From: Pararge aegeria
Taxonomy: Eukaryota > Arthropoda > Insecta > Lepidoptera > Nymphalidae
Assembly (NCBI RefSeq): GCF_905163445.1
Contig: NC_053197.1
Coordinates: 2,356,001-2,420,000, forward strand
DNA length: 64,000 nt
Direction: 5' to 3'
The notes beneath the pieces were generated by a model. The model was not told the DNA's origin. It worked only from the letters and a program-made list of their open reading frames with translations, and searched no databases. Position numbers and translations under genes: made by a program. Shown piece after piece: positions 10,121-20,871 of the stretch; positions within the stretch are counted from its first letter, which is position 1, and the number at the start of each line of letters is the position of its first letter.

Positions 10121-10385
10121 TTGTGACAGAGCTCGTGAGGAAAAGTGCGTCGTGCTTATGTCTGCGGCTAAGCAGCATTGTTGCAATGCTGTGTTCCGGT
10201 CTGAAGGGTGTGGTTGCCGGTGTGATTACAGGCACATGAGGTTTAACACCTACGCCTCAAATTGATGGACACAGGGCGGCACGTTTCAGGACGTGCTCCT
10301 TGCATGCTCTGTGAAGTGTTGCTCTGTTCATAGGCTCTGGTTTTCCATTTACCATCAGGTGTGTCATCTGCTTGGTCCGTTATTA
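10121..10385 (+). repeat. R3 repeat, longest copy
   Basis: From gacagagctcgtgagg through ttatgtctgcggctaagcag, gggtgtggttgccggtgtg, caggacgtgctccttgcatg and ccatttaccatcaggtgtgt. This copy serves as the reference for R3 in the window. It has no open frame, tRNA box or inverted ends, so it may be a SINE or LINE 3' region of unknown kind. Confidence 0.6.
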
Positions 10386-10545
10386 CTATGAAATAAAAAC
10401 ACTTAAACCGTTACGTACACGTGTACAGGAAAGCATCCCTAGTATTTCTCATTTAAAAAAAAACTCTTTTAATCTTACTTTTGGAGAGCCGTCAGGCTAC
10501 ACAACCCGCTAGTAAATGACGCATTCTCTTGCACTCACACTCACA

Positions 10546-10765
10546 CTAGTCAAATTTTATTTCAAAATAATCATTAATGTTATATAAGTTTTCATTTTTT
10601 AGTTTGTTAAAAATGTAATTTTTAAATTTATTAATAGGTAAATCTTTAACACGGTCTGGTAAGTAGTTGTATATTTTTATAGCCATTCAATAGACATTTC
10701 TTTTGTATACACACAGTTTTTGCATTGGTACTTCTATTCTATGTATCTGTCTTCCCTATCGTGTA
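10546..10765 (-). pseudogene. LINE-D reverse transcriptase C-terminal remnant
   Basis: A minus-strand frame ending in a TAG stop at 10546-10548 reads RQIHRIEVPMQKLCVYKRN, then MAIKIYNYLPDRVKDLP, and NKFKNYIFNKLKNENLYNI near the end. An in-frame TGA replaces the tryptophan expected before MAIKIYN. The K(x)NxVYxxAxxIYNxLPxxV..L...FK arrangement is typical of non-LTR reverse transcriptase C-termini. Most of the element is missing. Confidence 0.75.
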
Positions 10766-11605
10766 ATTTCAAAACAAAACTACCAACTTAAATAATAAAC
10801 TTCAACGTCGGTAATATTAGATTAATATTGCCATTTTTACAACTCTTCCAACTTGGTGTGGCACTACTTCTGCCATCTGAAATAAAAGATATGTGTTTAT
10901 GCTACAAATATTTCCCTTCATACAATAAAACTCTAATAACAAAACATAAATAAACGGTAAAGGAAAATATTTAAGTCGAACAATATTGTATTAAGTATGA
11001 AAATAGACTCACGCACGAACAATAAATACGAGTATCATCATCACTACAATCCAATACCGGGTGAATAACACAGGTGAGTAAACATCCCCGTATTTTATTA
11101 CCTTACGCAACTTTACTTCCGCCTTTTACGTTCATAAACGGCTGGTTCACACGAGTGCAGTCACTTGATCGAGTAATTTTTATTTTTTTTGAATATGTAT
11201 TAGCTATATTATAAGCTACAATGTTAATTTGTAATGTCTTGTATCTCGGGATACTTTCGTCCATTTATATACTTTAGGTACTGGAATCCGCACGCTGTTC
11301 GCGTACACTCAAAAGCGATACAGTACTGGACTGGAATACTACTAGAATAATAAGACCCAGCTGTTGTGCAAATTTACTTCGACCCTTTCGCGTGGATTTT
11401 TAGGTTCAATAACAAACAAAACTGCCGCTTTATTTCCCGTTCCTCTGTATTTACGTCAACAATGTTTCAATTTTGCGACAGACTCCAACCCGTTTCGGTA
11501 TTGTTACCCTTGATCAATTTTTGACTATGAATCCAACATTGGGATTACTCAGCACGACATAGAACTTTTGTCATAGGATTACGTTATGGTCGTTTATTGT
11601 AATCA
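10766..11605. other. Unassigned DNA
   Basis: Nothing is recognised except a short word (gcactacttctgccatctg, about 10861) also found at about 56010 next to a LINE-A remnant, which may be shared LINE coding sequence. Confidence 0.4.
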
Positions 11606-11820
11606 ACTATCACCAAATAGCCTCAAAGTAAGCGTAGCTTGTGGTATGGGTACTAAGATCACTGATCAATATATATTTTTTTAAGGATATACATAAATAC
11701 TTATAATATACATATAAACACCCTGACATTGAAAAGCATTCATGTTCATCACACAAACAGTTTCCAGTTGTGGAAATCGAACCCACGGCCTTGGACTCAG
11801 AAAGCCGGGTCACCGTCAAG
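11606..11820 (-). mobile_element. SINE-A part of a fused SINE element
   Basis: Minus-strand SINE-A with B box (complement of ggaaatcgaaccca), body and ggctatttggtgat-type 3' part. The segment holding the A box is deleted: the sequence jumps from the complement of cccggcttt straight to accgtcaag. A SINE-C piece is attached at 11821, with a junction that matches the one at 12640. Confidence 0.8.
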
Positions 11821-12018
11821 TATATAGTAATGCAAGTGGTATTGCAGTTATATTAATTTCATATACCCTCTTACTGGAACGCTAAATCGCTTGACTGCTA
11901 AAGCCCTTCAGACCGAAACTAAGAAATTACAAAAATTATAAATATCCAAAGTGCCCCGGAGTAGAACCCGAGACCTCTTACTCGAAAGCAGCGATAACAA
12001 ATGCGCCAGGGAGTTGGT
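11821..12018 (-). mobile_element. SINE-C part of a fused SINE element
   Basis: Read on the minus strand: a tRNA-like head ctccctggcgcatttg (A box) and ggtctcgggttctactcc (B box), then taatttttgtaatttc, caagcgatttagcgttcc and ataactgcaataccactt. It then runs into tatatacttgacggt and the SINE-A head. The normal SINE-C tail (cccgctaccatctta...) is missing at the same point as in the 12581 copy. Confidence 0.75.
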
Positions 12019-12580
12019 TAAGAGGTAACAGGGCGACCGACTGTACTCTTATTTAACATTTATTTTTTAATGATAGATTTAGATTACGATTCATTAGACG
12101 ACCTAAATCATCAAAGTTCTTTTCATATAATTGACTGTTACCGGAAAAAATATCTACAGTTTGCGCCCGCCTTTCACGTTTGGCTCACAACCATAAGATG
12201 AAGATATAAAGTGCTCTGAGCACAGCCGATACGTGCCAAAAATATCTCTTCTTACTCACATAATATCATAATGTTGCTCGGTAATAAATAAACTGCGCCT
12301 GGCAGTTAACCCTTTTAATAGACTTATGACACAGAAAGAGGCTTTATGTTTGTCCCATTTTGTATCAGGGTAGTTTATTTCTGTTTGCAGAATTAATGTT
12401 GATAGTTTTTGGGTGTAGTAAAACTAGGTGACAACATTTTCTTTTTGAATTTCGGTTTTGTCGCGATACTTAAACATTTTGTTCACGTATGTGTTAATCC
12501 AGTTCTAATCTGCGAAATTGAAAAAATACTATTTAAATAGGCTCTTGTATATCCTGAATAATGATAATTAATAATAATTT

Positions 12581-12785
12581 TAGCGTTCCAGTACGAGGGT
12601 ATAGGAGTTAAATATAACTGCCATACCACTTAATATATACTTGACGGTCGATTGGCGCAGCGACTCTGCTTTCTGAGTGCAAGGCTGTGGGTTCGATTCC
12701 TCCAACTGGAAAGTGATTGTGCGTTGTATGAACATGAATGTTTTTCAATGTCTGGGTGTTTATATGTATATTATAATAATTTTAA
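12581..12785 (+). mobile_element. Fused SINE-C / SINE-A element, second copy
   Basis: A SINE-C piece (tagcgttccagtacgagggt ... aactgccataccactt) is followed by aatatatacttgac and then a SINE-A head starting at about 12643: A box ttggcgcagcga, B box gggttcgattcc. The body continues to about 12780. The junction is the same as in 11606-12018 but in the opposite orientation. The 3' half of SINE-A is missing. Confidence 0.75.
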
Positions 12786-14215
12786 TAATAATAATTTTTA
12801 CCTCCCTCGCGCAGCGATGTGGGATCCATTTTGACATATAACCAAACGGACTGATACAATACCTCTGTTGTAGTGTGACCTAGCATAGTCTGTGGCCAGA
12901 CACAGCCATTCTCTTGTAAACTGTTAGAGGTAGACATACACTTCACCTCCACTATGAACTTCCAGCGAAACTATGACTTTTAATTTTTCCATGGCGACCT
13001 GACCGTTTACGCACTTTTACCTCGCTCCAACTCTGTCAGTGCGTCACGTCACAAACACTCATTTACTTCTTCTTTCTTTTCCTTTGAGAACTTTAAGCCG
13101 TTTTGGCACATAAGGTGTCGATTTCGGTGGTAATTACTGACATGTGGTAATAATATTAGAGAGAACTTCCATTGCAGCATCTGAGCTCTAAAAACATTTT
13201 CTCTTGAGTAGAGAGAGGAAGACTGTTAGATTGAACATTAAAAGGCTGAAGATCACGATGTAATAGGGTACAGCTAAATTTACTCAGCAATTACTTGCCG
13301 CACTTCTGTAGCCAGCTAGAAGTAGGTGTAACCGTACTTTAACATTTAGCCTTAACATAATTTATACTAATGAATACGCATTTATAACATGATTATGCAA
13401 AAAGGTTGCCTCTCAACTTGAAAACGTAGACTTAAACAAGTGAAACATAATATTATTTTTGCCCAACAGTAATCTTCATTAGATACTATGTAGAAAATTT
13501 TCCTAAGAGAAATAAGCACCATTAGGTTTATTTCCGTATCCCTTACGCACAATTGTAATTTTGTTCCCTATAATTTAAGTTCTAGCCTGTTTGTTTTATG
13601 CTTTTTATGCGTTATATGCTTCTGTGTGTGGGAAGAAGTTATACAATTAACATATAAGAGAGGAAAAGATAGGTTTATATAATTAAAACCTCCTCCTTTT
13701 TCGAGGTTGGTTAAAGAGATATCCTAATTTTCTAGCGTCAAATATAACGTTTAAAGAAATTATACTAACTTAATAAGATTTTTGTAGACGACTAGCTGTT
13801 TATTTGGGACATATGCAGCATTTTCTTTAGGTTCTATAGATAATAAAAAAAAAAAAAAAATTGAATAACTTATTTTATGGACTAGTTTTAAAAAAGAACT
13901 TTGCAATTAAGTGTATCTCTAAAAAGATCTGTATTGTTTAGGCGATAAAGTCTTAATTAAATGTCCGATTGTGATGAATAAAAAAGTATTTTAGTACAAT
14001 ATTCCCTGGATAAACTATTTATTTGAATAAGAATTAACACCGCGATGTAGTCCACTGTATGTAATCCACTTTTTTTTCTACCGGTGAACTAATAGAATTT
14101 AAGAACACAAAAGCTGCTATTATGCTATAACTATAACTATGATACTTAAATATTCCCCCGCGGTTTTTTTAAATTAATAATAAGTTCTTTGTTGGATCAA
14201 GGGTCGGATACAGAA
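12786..14215. other. Unassigned DNA
   Basis: A SINE-C-like head (cctccctcgcgcagcgatg) may sit at 12801-12820 but breaks off at once. A poly(A) run lies at about 13845-13860. No gene is recognised. Confidence 0.45.
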
Positions 14216-14334
14216 GGCAGTAGTCCTTGAAACGGCGCGTATTGTGAGGAGGTTCCTCACTCTGGAGCCCTGACCGCCGGTTGCTTGGGCATTCAAAAGC
14301 CCCGCAAGCGGAGGGTGGATGTTTTTTTTTTTAT
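14216..14334 (+). mobile_element. GC-rich non-LTR 3' region
   Basis: The sequence ggcagtagtccttgaaacgg, ggttcctcactctggagccc, tgaccgccggttgcttgggc and ccccgcaagcggagggtgga ends in a poly-T run. It is GC-rich in an AT-rich setting, and I remember the block as a recurrent lepidopteran retroelement 3' end. No reading frame survives. Confidence 0.5.
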
Positions 14335-15064
14335 AAATTTTTAATAGTGCTTTTTTTATTTTTAAGCATTCTTAAGATTAAACCAAAAAAAATTAAAAAG
14401 AATAAATGATAGAGTATAAAAAAGTACTTTCATCATGTAATTCATAATTTTTATGTATCACCAAGTGTGACGTAGTGGACAGTATAAAAGCTTAAATAAT
14501 TGTAATATAGTTGATCTAGATCAAGATATGACAACGTTGAACCTTTAAATGTGCAAATAAATAAATCTTTGTTGGTATAGTTACACAAAATAGCGCATTC
14601 TTACATTGACTCTCCTGTCCTGCTGTCTTCCTCCTCCTATGCTCCTCAATCCTATGAGGGAAAAGGCCAGTTTCCAGTAATGGAGCATCAAAAGGCTGAG
14701 AAATACTATATCATTACAGTCTAATCATTTAATAGGTTTATTGGAGTTTAACTGGATTCACAATTTCACAAAAAAAACTATTAATTATGACGAACGATAG
14801 TCATCCATTTAATTTTGCAAAAGTTGATTTAAACTTCTCCGATGTTTAATTAATTTAAAATTGGAATAGACTATATCTAGATGTGACAAATTAATTCAAC
14901 AGTGTAAAAGGCCCTTAATAATATTTTTGTCATGTTCCAAGCTTAGATTTCGCGTAAATGAATTATTACCGATCGAATTTCAACTAAGTAATAAATCGTA
15001 TCTTATGCTTAGTATAATAATATGATGTCATACCAGTCGCTACGTTTTCGCTGATTATAGAATA
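14335..15064. other. Mostly unassigned DNA
   Basis: A degenerate retroelement tail (gagggaaaaggccagtttcc, agtaatggagcatcaaaagg) is visible at 14655-14702 and resembles the gcccagcagtggga family. The rest is unrecognised. Confidence 0.4.
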
Positions 15065-15274
15065 CTAGCTGGTGTACGCGTCCTTCGTTAGCGTTTATTA
15101 CGACTTGTTAACAATCCCATGGGAGCCATTTGTTTTCCTGAAATAAAACGATAGCCTATGTTATTCTCCGTGCTTTCAGCTAACTCTATGCCAAAAATCA
15201 AGTTGATTGTGTGTTTATTTAGGGCGTGAAAGAAGAACAAACAAACAAATATACAAACGCACTTCCGCATTAGG
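15065..15274 (-). mobile_element. HLR copy
   Basis: CTAG at 15065-15068 marks the 3' end (minus orientation). Then come gtgtacgcgtccttcgttag, cctatgttattctccgtgc, ctctatgccaaaaatcaagt and gggcgtgaaagaagaacaaac, in the order shared by HLR copies. The 5' TC end is not preserved. No protein is encoded. Confidence 0.6.
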
Positions 15275-15416
15275 CACGAAGACAGCAACAAAGAATCGCT
15301 AAAATATTGCATTTATCTAATGATATATGATTCATATATTATTAAAAACGTATTTATATTCGAAGTGAGCCGCCATTACAGATGAAACGCCGAATTCAAA
15401 ATTATGACGTCACGTC

Positions 15417-15612
15417 TCATCATCATCATCAATTCTACCGATTGAAGTCCACTTCTGGGCATCTTTAGTAGGGAGTTCCAAAATACACGGTCCTGGGCCG
15501 CTTGTTTCCAGTGACTCCCAGCGACTCGTTTGATGTCGTCTGTCCACATCGTTTGGGGCCGTCCAACGCTACGTTTACCAGTGCGGGATCGCCATTCCAG
15601 CACCTTGGAACC
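15417..15612 (-). pseudogene. RTE reverse transcriptase C-terminal remnant
   Basis: The minus strand encodes LEWRSRTGKRSVGRPQTMWT, then DDIKRVAGSHWKQAAQDRVF and a C-terminus running into the (ATG)n tail as repeated methionines. The G(K/R)RSVGRPxTxWTDDIKRVAG motif is the C-terminal signature of a widespread insect RTE element. The copy starts abruptly where a SINE-B, in the same orientation, ends. Confidence 0.85.
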
Positions 15613-15911
15613 CCATTACCAGCCCACTACATGACACGCGTCTCCTTCCGCAATGAGAAGGGTTTAAGGCCGTAGTCCATCACGCAGGACCAGTGCGGAT
15701 TGGTGGACTCCGCACTCCTTTGAGAACAGTATGGCGAACTCTCAACCATGTAGGCTTCCTCACGATGTTTTCCTTCACCGTTGAAGCAAGTGATATTTCA
15801 ATTACTTTAAACGCACATAAGTAGAAAAAAGTAAGAGGTGTTGTGCTGGGATTCGAACTTGGCCCCCTGAAAGTGAAGTCGAGCTCCTACCCACTGCGCT
15901 ATCACCGCTTC
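15612..15911 (-). mobile_element. SINE-B, near full length
   Basis: The right end carries the tRNA-like head: complement of tagcgcagtgggtaggagct (A box) and gttcgaatccc (B box). The body includes taacggtgaaggaaaacatc-type sequence and the ctacggccttaaaccc block. Instead of its own (ATG)n tail it joins an RTE 3' segment, so SINE-B and RTE share orientation and a common end. Confidence 0.85.
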
Positions 15912-16403
15912 CTATATACCTATAATGTCTGGAAAAATATACTATATTTAGGATATGGTACATACTTCATTAATAAGTAAAGATTGATAATTATAATCAT
16001 TGTCTTTAATATTACCATAGTATGGACAGAGAAGTCTCTCCGCTTGAAATAAGTCACAAAACTTTAATTTCGAAAGGAAAAAGAGTAATAAGTACTGACA
16101 AAAGATAATCTCGCCAGTTAATTAACTATGGAAACTGACTCAGAAAATCCTCACCGTTTTAGCTTATTCTGCTACTCGAAATTTTTGGCCAGCGAAGACT
16201 GTTGACTTATTTACAAAACACTGTTAATTAACACTCCCTTTTGTGTCGGGTAAAGTGTCCTCTTTTAAATATCTAAGTAAGATTTTCGTGTAAAGTATAC
16301 TTCAAATATACAATACGGACTAATTTGGTGTTCTTTATGGTACGAGAAAATTTCGTCCATGAATTCCTTTTGATTGTTTTTATTCCACTACAACAAGTTA
16401 GCC

Positions 16404-16496
16404 AACTAGCGGGCTGACATGATTGTTATACGTTGCATCGTACCGGTACGCTAAGCCGCTTGGTGGCACGTCTTTGTCGGTAGGTTGGTAACTAGC
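16404..16496 (-). mobile_element. SINE-C fragment
   Basis: Words in minus orientation: aactagcgggctgac, gcatcgtaccggtacgctaa and gccgcttggtggcacgtctt, then gtcggtaggttggtaactag. These are the complement of the SINE-C middle region seen at 24.75 kb. It abuts a SINE-A copy of opposite orientation. Confidence 0.65.
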
Positions 16497-16497
16497 T

Positions 16498-16642
16498 ATG
16501 ACCCGGCTTTCTGATTCCAAGGCTGTGCTTTCGATTCCCACAGCTGAAAAATGTTTGTGTGATGAACACAATATACTTACTTTTTGGCCAGATGGCGATG
16601 TGTGTATTGTCGTAATATAATTATATTCAAATTATTTATTAT
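16498..16642 (+). mobile_element. SINE-A, internally deleted
   Basis: The sequence runs from tatgacccggctttctgatt, with a B box gctttcgattcccac, to aatgtttgtgtgatgaacac. It then jumps straight to tttttggccagatggcgatg and the gtattgtcgtaatata tail. About 100 bp of body and the A box are missing. Confidence 0.75.
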
Positions 16643-16913
16643 TCCTATATAATACAGCGTAAATACTAATTTAAATACGTAAATACTTACAGCGTAAATA
16701 CTTTAGACTGCTACCATCTTAGTTACCAGGTGAGATACTGTAGTAGCCTAACTTGTAGAGGAATAAAGAAAAACCATTTTTTATTAAACCAGTTTACTTA
16801 AGTTAATTTAATAACAGTAGTATTTATTACTTTTGTTAATAACTGTTCTCTAACGCTGGAATCAGTTTTAGCAGTGTGTACATAATCTGCTTTTGATCAA
16901 CGTATTACAATAT

Positions 16914-17030
16914 ATGAATGAATATACTTTTATTGCACACCACACAAAGTACATAAAAAAAGAAAAGTATAAAAAAACAACGTATACAATTTGGCGGCCT
17001 TATTCGGCCTTTTCGGTATATACCCGTAAA
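16914..17030 (-). mobile_element. LINE-A 3' end
   Basis: Plus-strand text tgaatgaatatacttttatt, gcacaccacac and a run of A-rich spacer lead to tttggcggccttattcggcc. This is the LINE-A 3' UTR in minus orientation. Coding sequence is lost. Confidence 0.6.
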
Positions 17031-17765
17031 AAAATGACTTAAATAAATACATAAACAACAATACTAGTAATTACATACATATAAATAAATATGTAACTAC
17101 CGTACTACGTAAATAAATTAAGTATACAATCGCTGCGAGAAGATCGGTTTTATATGTTTATATACTTCCTGGTTTTTGTTCCAAATAAAGACTTTTAGTG
17201 CCAGTTTTATTATATTTAATCTAGCTTTATGTTAGTGTATCTGAAAGGGGGACGTCATAGAAAGTGGCGGCGCAAGAAATGCGTAGACAGTTTTTCTCTT
17301 TTACTGCGTATCCCAGATTTTCTACTTAATGCTTCAGTTTTGAATTAGATTTAGGGTTATATTTTTATCAATTAGAAGGGATTGCGTTTGGGATTTATCT
17401 TTGATAAAAAAAAACATGTTTTATAAATAAAAATACTGAATTTTCTATATTTGTTTTCATGATAATAAACTAGAGGGTTACTAATTTTCATTTGCCATAA
17501 AGTCCTTAAGGCTATGGAGTCTTAGTTGAAAAATTTTTTTTGGCGAAATAATTGAGCGCAATTCACTCCCTCATCAGGAGACAGAAGTGCTGGCTGCGAA
17601 GGATCAACCTGGCTGGCTATAGTGTAGAAATACCAGACTGGCAGCTTTCCACACCGATATGAGACTAGTAATTCTTAATGTCACATTTGATTAGTAAGAC
17701 TCAAACAATTATATTCGATTATTAATACCAGCTTCCTGTAAAACATCTCTTATTATAACAACTCT
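17031..17765. other. Unassigned DNA
   Basis: A possible SINE-B or LINE relic (tcaggagacagaagtgctgg) near 17570 could not be confirmed. Nothing else is recognised. Confidence 0.4.
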
Positions 17766-17900
17766 TATTATTATTATTATTAAATTCTATATTGCACACA
17801 CAAAAAAAAATACAATAGAAACAAGATAGGTAAAATAGTTTAGCTGTGCAAAAGCGGTCTTATCGCTAACGCGATCCCTCCCAGACAACCTTTGGCGAAA
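17766..17900 (-). mobile_element. LINE-A 3' end
   Basis: A (TTA)n run at the left border precedes attctatattgcacacac, and gcggtcttatcgctaacgcg, atccctcccagacaaccttt follow. This matches the other LINE-A ends in minus orientation. Confidence 0.6.
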
Positions 17901-18316
17901 GTAGTTGTTATAAGAAACGGGTTTGTGCGGTAATAAAATAATTCTTATAATATATTGACAAACATTTGCCCATAGTTTTAATACAAAGAATCAAGAATCT
18001 TATTTTTTGCAAGCAAAGAACTTTTGAACTCTGCTAAAACAACAAAGTTTTATTTATGAAATACTGGCACTGTACATTCGTCGGTACGAAAAAATGTGTG
18101 TTTTTTCAATGGACAGTCGAAAAATATTATTTTAAAAAGTTTGCGTTGTTACGGGGCGCTTTTTAAGTGCCATTTCAAACCAGTTTTCGTGGTAAATAAA
18201 AAGTGTTTTAAGCGAAGTCAGTTTTATAAGTGCGACAATTTTATCCAATTCGTGTTATTTTGTAATTAAGGTAGTCTTTAGCTAAATCATAATTCATAAT
18301 ATAATACAAAATACAA

Positions 18317-18757
18317 ATACTAACATTATAAAAGTGAAAGTGTCTATTTGTTTGTTTATATTCGGCTTAGCATTTGAGCCAGTCTTGATAAAATTTGGCA
18401 CACATGTAGCTTGGATCCTGGAGATGGACATAATATCCTTATCTCGGAAAAGCTACTGGTAAAAGTTACCTGCATGTTTTAATAAAAAATTCAAATCCAA
18501 AACTCATTTATTTCAAGTAGGCCTAAGAAAAGCACTTTAGAAACGTCAAGTTTGTCTGTTTGTAGTGACTCTAATACCAATAGCATATTTTGTTTCCTAT
18601 GTGTCGCTTAAATTATCTTGGTCTTATTTTGGATATAAAAAGATTGCATTCCGGAGACTTTTTTATAAGGCTTTTTTATATCGGGGAAACAAAAGGTACC
18701 TGCTGGGATGTTTATGAACTTAAAACAAATGTGGACGAAGATATGGACAACAGCTAG
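18317..18757 (+). mobile_element. HLR copy interrupted by a LINE-F end
   Basis: The 5' part (atactaacattataaaagtg, agtgtctatttgtttgttt, aaatttggcacacatgtagc, cctggagatggacataata) and the 3' part (gtacctgctgggatg, cttaaaacaaatgtggacga, agatatggacaacagctag) are the two ends of one HLR. The CTAG terminus at 18754-18757 is followed by T. A minus-strand LINE-F 3' end sits at 18487-18574. About 100 bp after it (18575-18672) is unassigned. Confidence 0.65.
18487..18574 (-). mobile_element. LINE-F 3' end inside HLR
   Basis: Text attcaaatccaaaactcatt, tatttcaagtaggcctaaga and acgtcaagtttgtctgtttg is the LINE-F 3' UTR in minus orientation. It splits the HLR at 18317-18757. Confidence 0.7.
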
Positions 18758-18842
18758 TATTACAGAGCAATAGAACCATGATTACACGTTTAATGCACAG
18801 AGATGGTAAATGGATCATGGATATAAAAATAGTTTTGTGTGA

Positions 18843-18866
18843 TAAGCGGTGATGGCCTAATGGTTA
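18843..18866 (+). mobile_element. SINE-B head, left of an insertion
   Basis: The text taagcggtgatggcctaatg plus gtta is a degenerate SINE-B A-box region (gcggtgatagcccagtgg...). It is cut by the LINE-F insertion at 18867 and resumes after 19153 with ggttaggacttcggccttc. The 7-bp word ATGGTTA (18860-18866 and 19153-19159) is duplicated on both sides. Confidence 0.7.
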
Positions 18867-19152
18867 ATTCAAATTCAAAAATTCAAAATTCATTTATTTC
18901 ATGTAGGCCTAAGATAAGCACTTTTAAAACATCAAGTATGACTGTTTGTAGTGACTCTACCATCGGGGTAGTAAGGCAGATTCTACCAAGAAGCTGGCAA
19001 AGAACTCAGCAGTTGCTCTTTTCCAACATCGTTTTACAATTTAACAATCTTGGTTCTATCTTGTGTGAGATGAAAGTGGAGCGGCTTCTTTCCAGGCAAC
19101 CTTGTCATAAAGAAATTCATCAATAGTATAGTAACCTCGATGTATTAATTGC
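18867..19152 (-). mobile_element. LINE-F 3' end, 5'-truncated
   Basis: Minus-strand copy starting with the attcaaattc tail and running through tttcatgtaggcctaag, tgtttgtagtgactctacc, ggcaaagaactcagcagttg and ccaacatcg into the last reverse-transcriptase codons (complement of attcatcaatagtatag). It is inserted in a SINE-B head with a 7-bp target-site duplication. The family's coding part is better preserved at 46650. Confidence 0.8.
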
Positions 19153-19412
19153 ATGGTTAGGACTTCGGCCTTCCTTTCCAGAGGGCGGAGTTCTACTCTG
19201 ACACGTACCAATTAGTTTTCATAGGGAGAGTTTGAGTATTGTAGTCCCTAGTCCACCACGCTGGTTAAGTGCCAACTGGTAGACTTCACACGGCCTTCAG
19301 AACATTATGGAGATCTTTTAGGTTTGAGGCTAGCGGGTTTCCACACAATCTTTAACTTAGCCGTTAAAGCAAAAAACATTAAATTGCTTAAAATTAAAAC
19401 GTACGTAACTCC
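19153..19412. mobile_element. Rearranged SINE-B
   Basis: Bases 19153-19206 continue the SINE-B head on the plus strand (ggttaggacttcggccttcc ... ggagttctactctgacacg). From about 19238 to 19412 the SINE-B body is in minus orientation (gtccaccacgctgg, gaacattatggagatctttt, ccgttaaagc, aaacgtacgtaact). Either two SINE-B fragments meet here or the body has been inverted. Confidence 0.55.
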
Positions 19413-19959
19413 GTATTTATATACCATTGATATTAATTCTATAGGTATATATTAATTATCAGTATCTATATATTATATTGTAAGTTTATTATATGTATAT
19501 ATTATATATGTATATCTGACTACTTTAATATCGACAAATCCCGAAACATTATCGTGGTATGTACCCGTTGAACTGTATTTAAGAAATCATACTGAATTAT
19601 CGCTATATACCAGCAACCATATTACAGTTTTAACGAGTAAACTATCGTTTTACAAGGAAAAAGGTGTATTTTTACTGTATTGAAAAAATATTTTTTTACA
19701 CGTCCGCGCTGACACGGCGTGTTTGGAGAGCCTTTACCATTTCAATGACCGCAGTTTCAAAGTGTTTGTTGTTTTCAATCGCTCAGGCTTGCATGTTTTC
19801 TGCAAACATGGAAAACTACGGTTGATTCCTACAGTTTTACTTTCTGTGTCGATGATATCTGCTATCAATGCGAATGGTACAGAACACATTTGTAGGATCC
19901 AGCGTATGCTTTTAAAATATATCAAACAATATCGTCAAATTTCGGACAATACATCGAAT
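19413..19959. other. Unassigned DNA
   Basis: AT-rich with TATA-type simple sequence at about 19465-19520. An open frame of 94 codons starts at 19723, but only its far end overlaps LINE-E coding sequence, in another frame. Confidence 0.4.
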
Positions 19960-20162
19960 CCAAGGCAAAAACAGCTGGCAAGAAACTTGGCATCCTCAAT
20001 CAAGTAGTACTTCACGCCTGAACAGCTTCTCACCTTGTACCAAGCTCAGGTTCGATCGTGCATGGAGTACCTACTGCTCCCATTTATGGGATGGCTTTGC
20101 CAATTATCAGCTTGATGTCTTGGATTCAGTGAATCACCGTGCTAGAAGGCTCATCGGTGAAC
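19960..20162 (+). pseudogene. LINE-E reverse transcriptase remnant
   Basis: One frame gives AKTAGKKLGILNQV, and after a frame shift comes YFTPEQLLTLYQAQVRSCME. The order KKLG(I/V)L.RVRRYFTPxQLLxLYKAQVRPxxEYCSHLW is typical of non-LTR reverse transcriptases after the catalytic core. The expected YCSHLWDG segment is disrupted by a frameshift. The sequence stops at a SINE-A tail at 20166. Confidence 0.65.
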
Positions 20163-20165
20163 TAG

Positions 20166-20279
20166 GCAATAAATAAATAAATAATAAATAAATATACTAC
20201 GACAATACACACATCGCCATCTAGTCCCAAAGTAAGCGTAGCTTGTTTTATGGGTACCAAGATAACTGATGAATATTTT
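20166..20279 (-). mobile_element. SINE-A 3' half
   Basis: The (AAATA)n run at left is the complement of the (TTTA)n tail. Then come tactacgacaatacacacat, cgccatctagtcccaaagta and agcgtagcttgttttatggg. The element ends abruptly at a SINE-B head. Confidence 0.8.
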
Positions 20280-20290
20280 ACTTAGAATTT

Positions 20291-20362
20291 TTTACTGGGA
20301 TTCGAACTCGGTCCCCCGAAAGGGAAGTCGAGCTCCTACCCACTGCGCTATCACCGCTTCTA
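20291..20362 (-). mobile_element. SINE-B head only
   Basis: Minus-strand tRNA-like head: complement of gaagcggtgatagcgcagtg (A box) and of gagttcgaatcccag (B box), with cttccctttcggggg between them. The body is absent. Both boxes are almost intact, so by sequence alone this could be mistaken for a tRNA fragment. Confidence 0.75.
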
Positions 20363-20871
20363 CCTACTTTACAATTGATGAATATCTTAGTGATAACGTT
20401 GATTCAAGCCATTCCAGCAGCATCCCAGTAAATAAGGTATCATCATAAGACCTATATTGGAAATATCTGATCTGATTTCAGAAGTGCGTTACTATACTCA
20501 TATACTAGTTTACATCAACATTGTATATTTGATGGACGAAACCAATTTAGTTTATCTATTCCGGGAATTATTTAGAATGATTGCGTTGTTTTCCAAACCG
20601 CTTTGTTGATTGGTTCAACTTAATCAAAAATGTTTACCCATTAGAACAGCGCAGCATCCAATTTCAAAACAGACCGTGTAAATATTACCTAATTCATACA
20701 TTGTAATACATGGATATATCTATACTAATCTATATTACAGTGAAAGTGGGTCCGTTTGTTTGTAACATTGTAACAATTCTGTATTTTGATGAACTCTCAC
20801 AGGCAAAGGCGTTTTGTCTTTCTAGATTTCAATTTAAATTGTTTTGGCCGTGCCCCTTTTTTTCTCTACAG

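Noticed and set aside
20291..20362. Possible tRNA gene on the minus strand
   Set aside because: It is a SINE-B head with A and B boxes, but the acceptor and anticodon stems do not pair.
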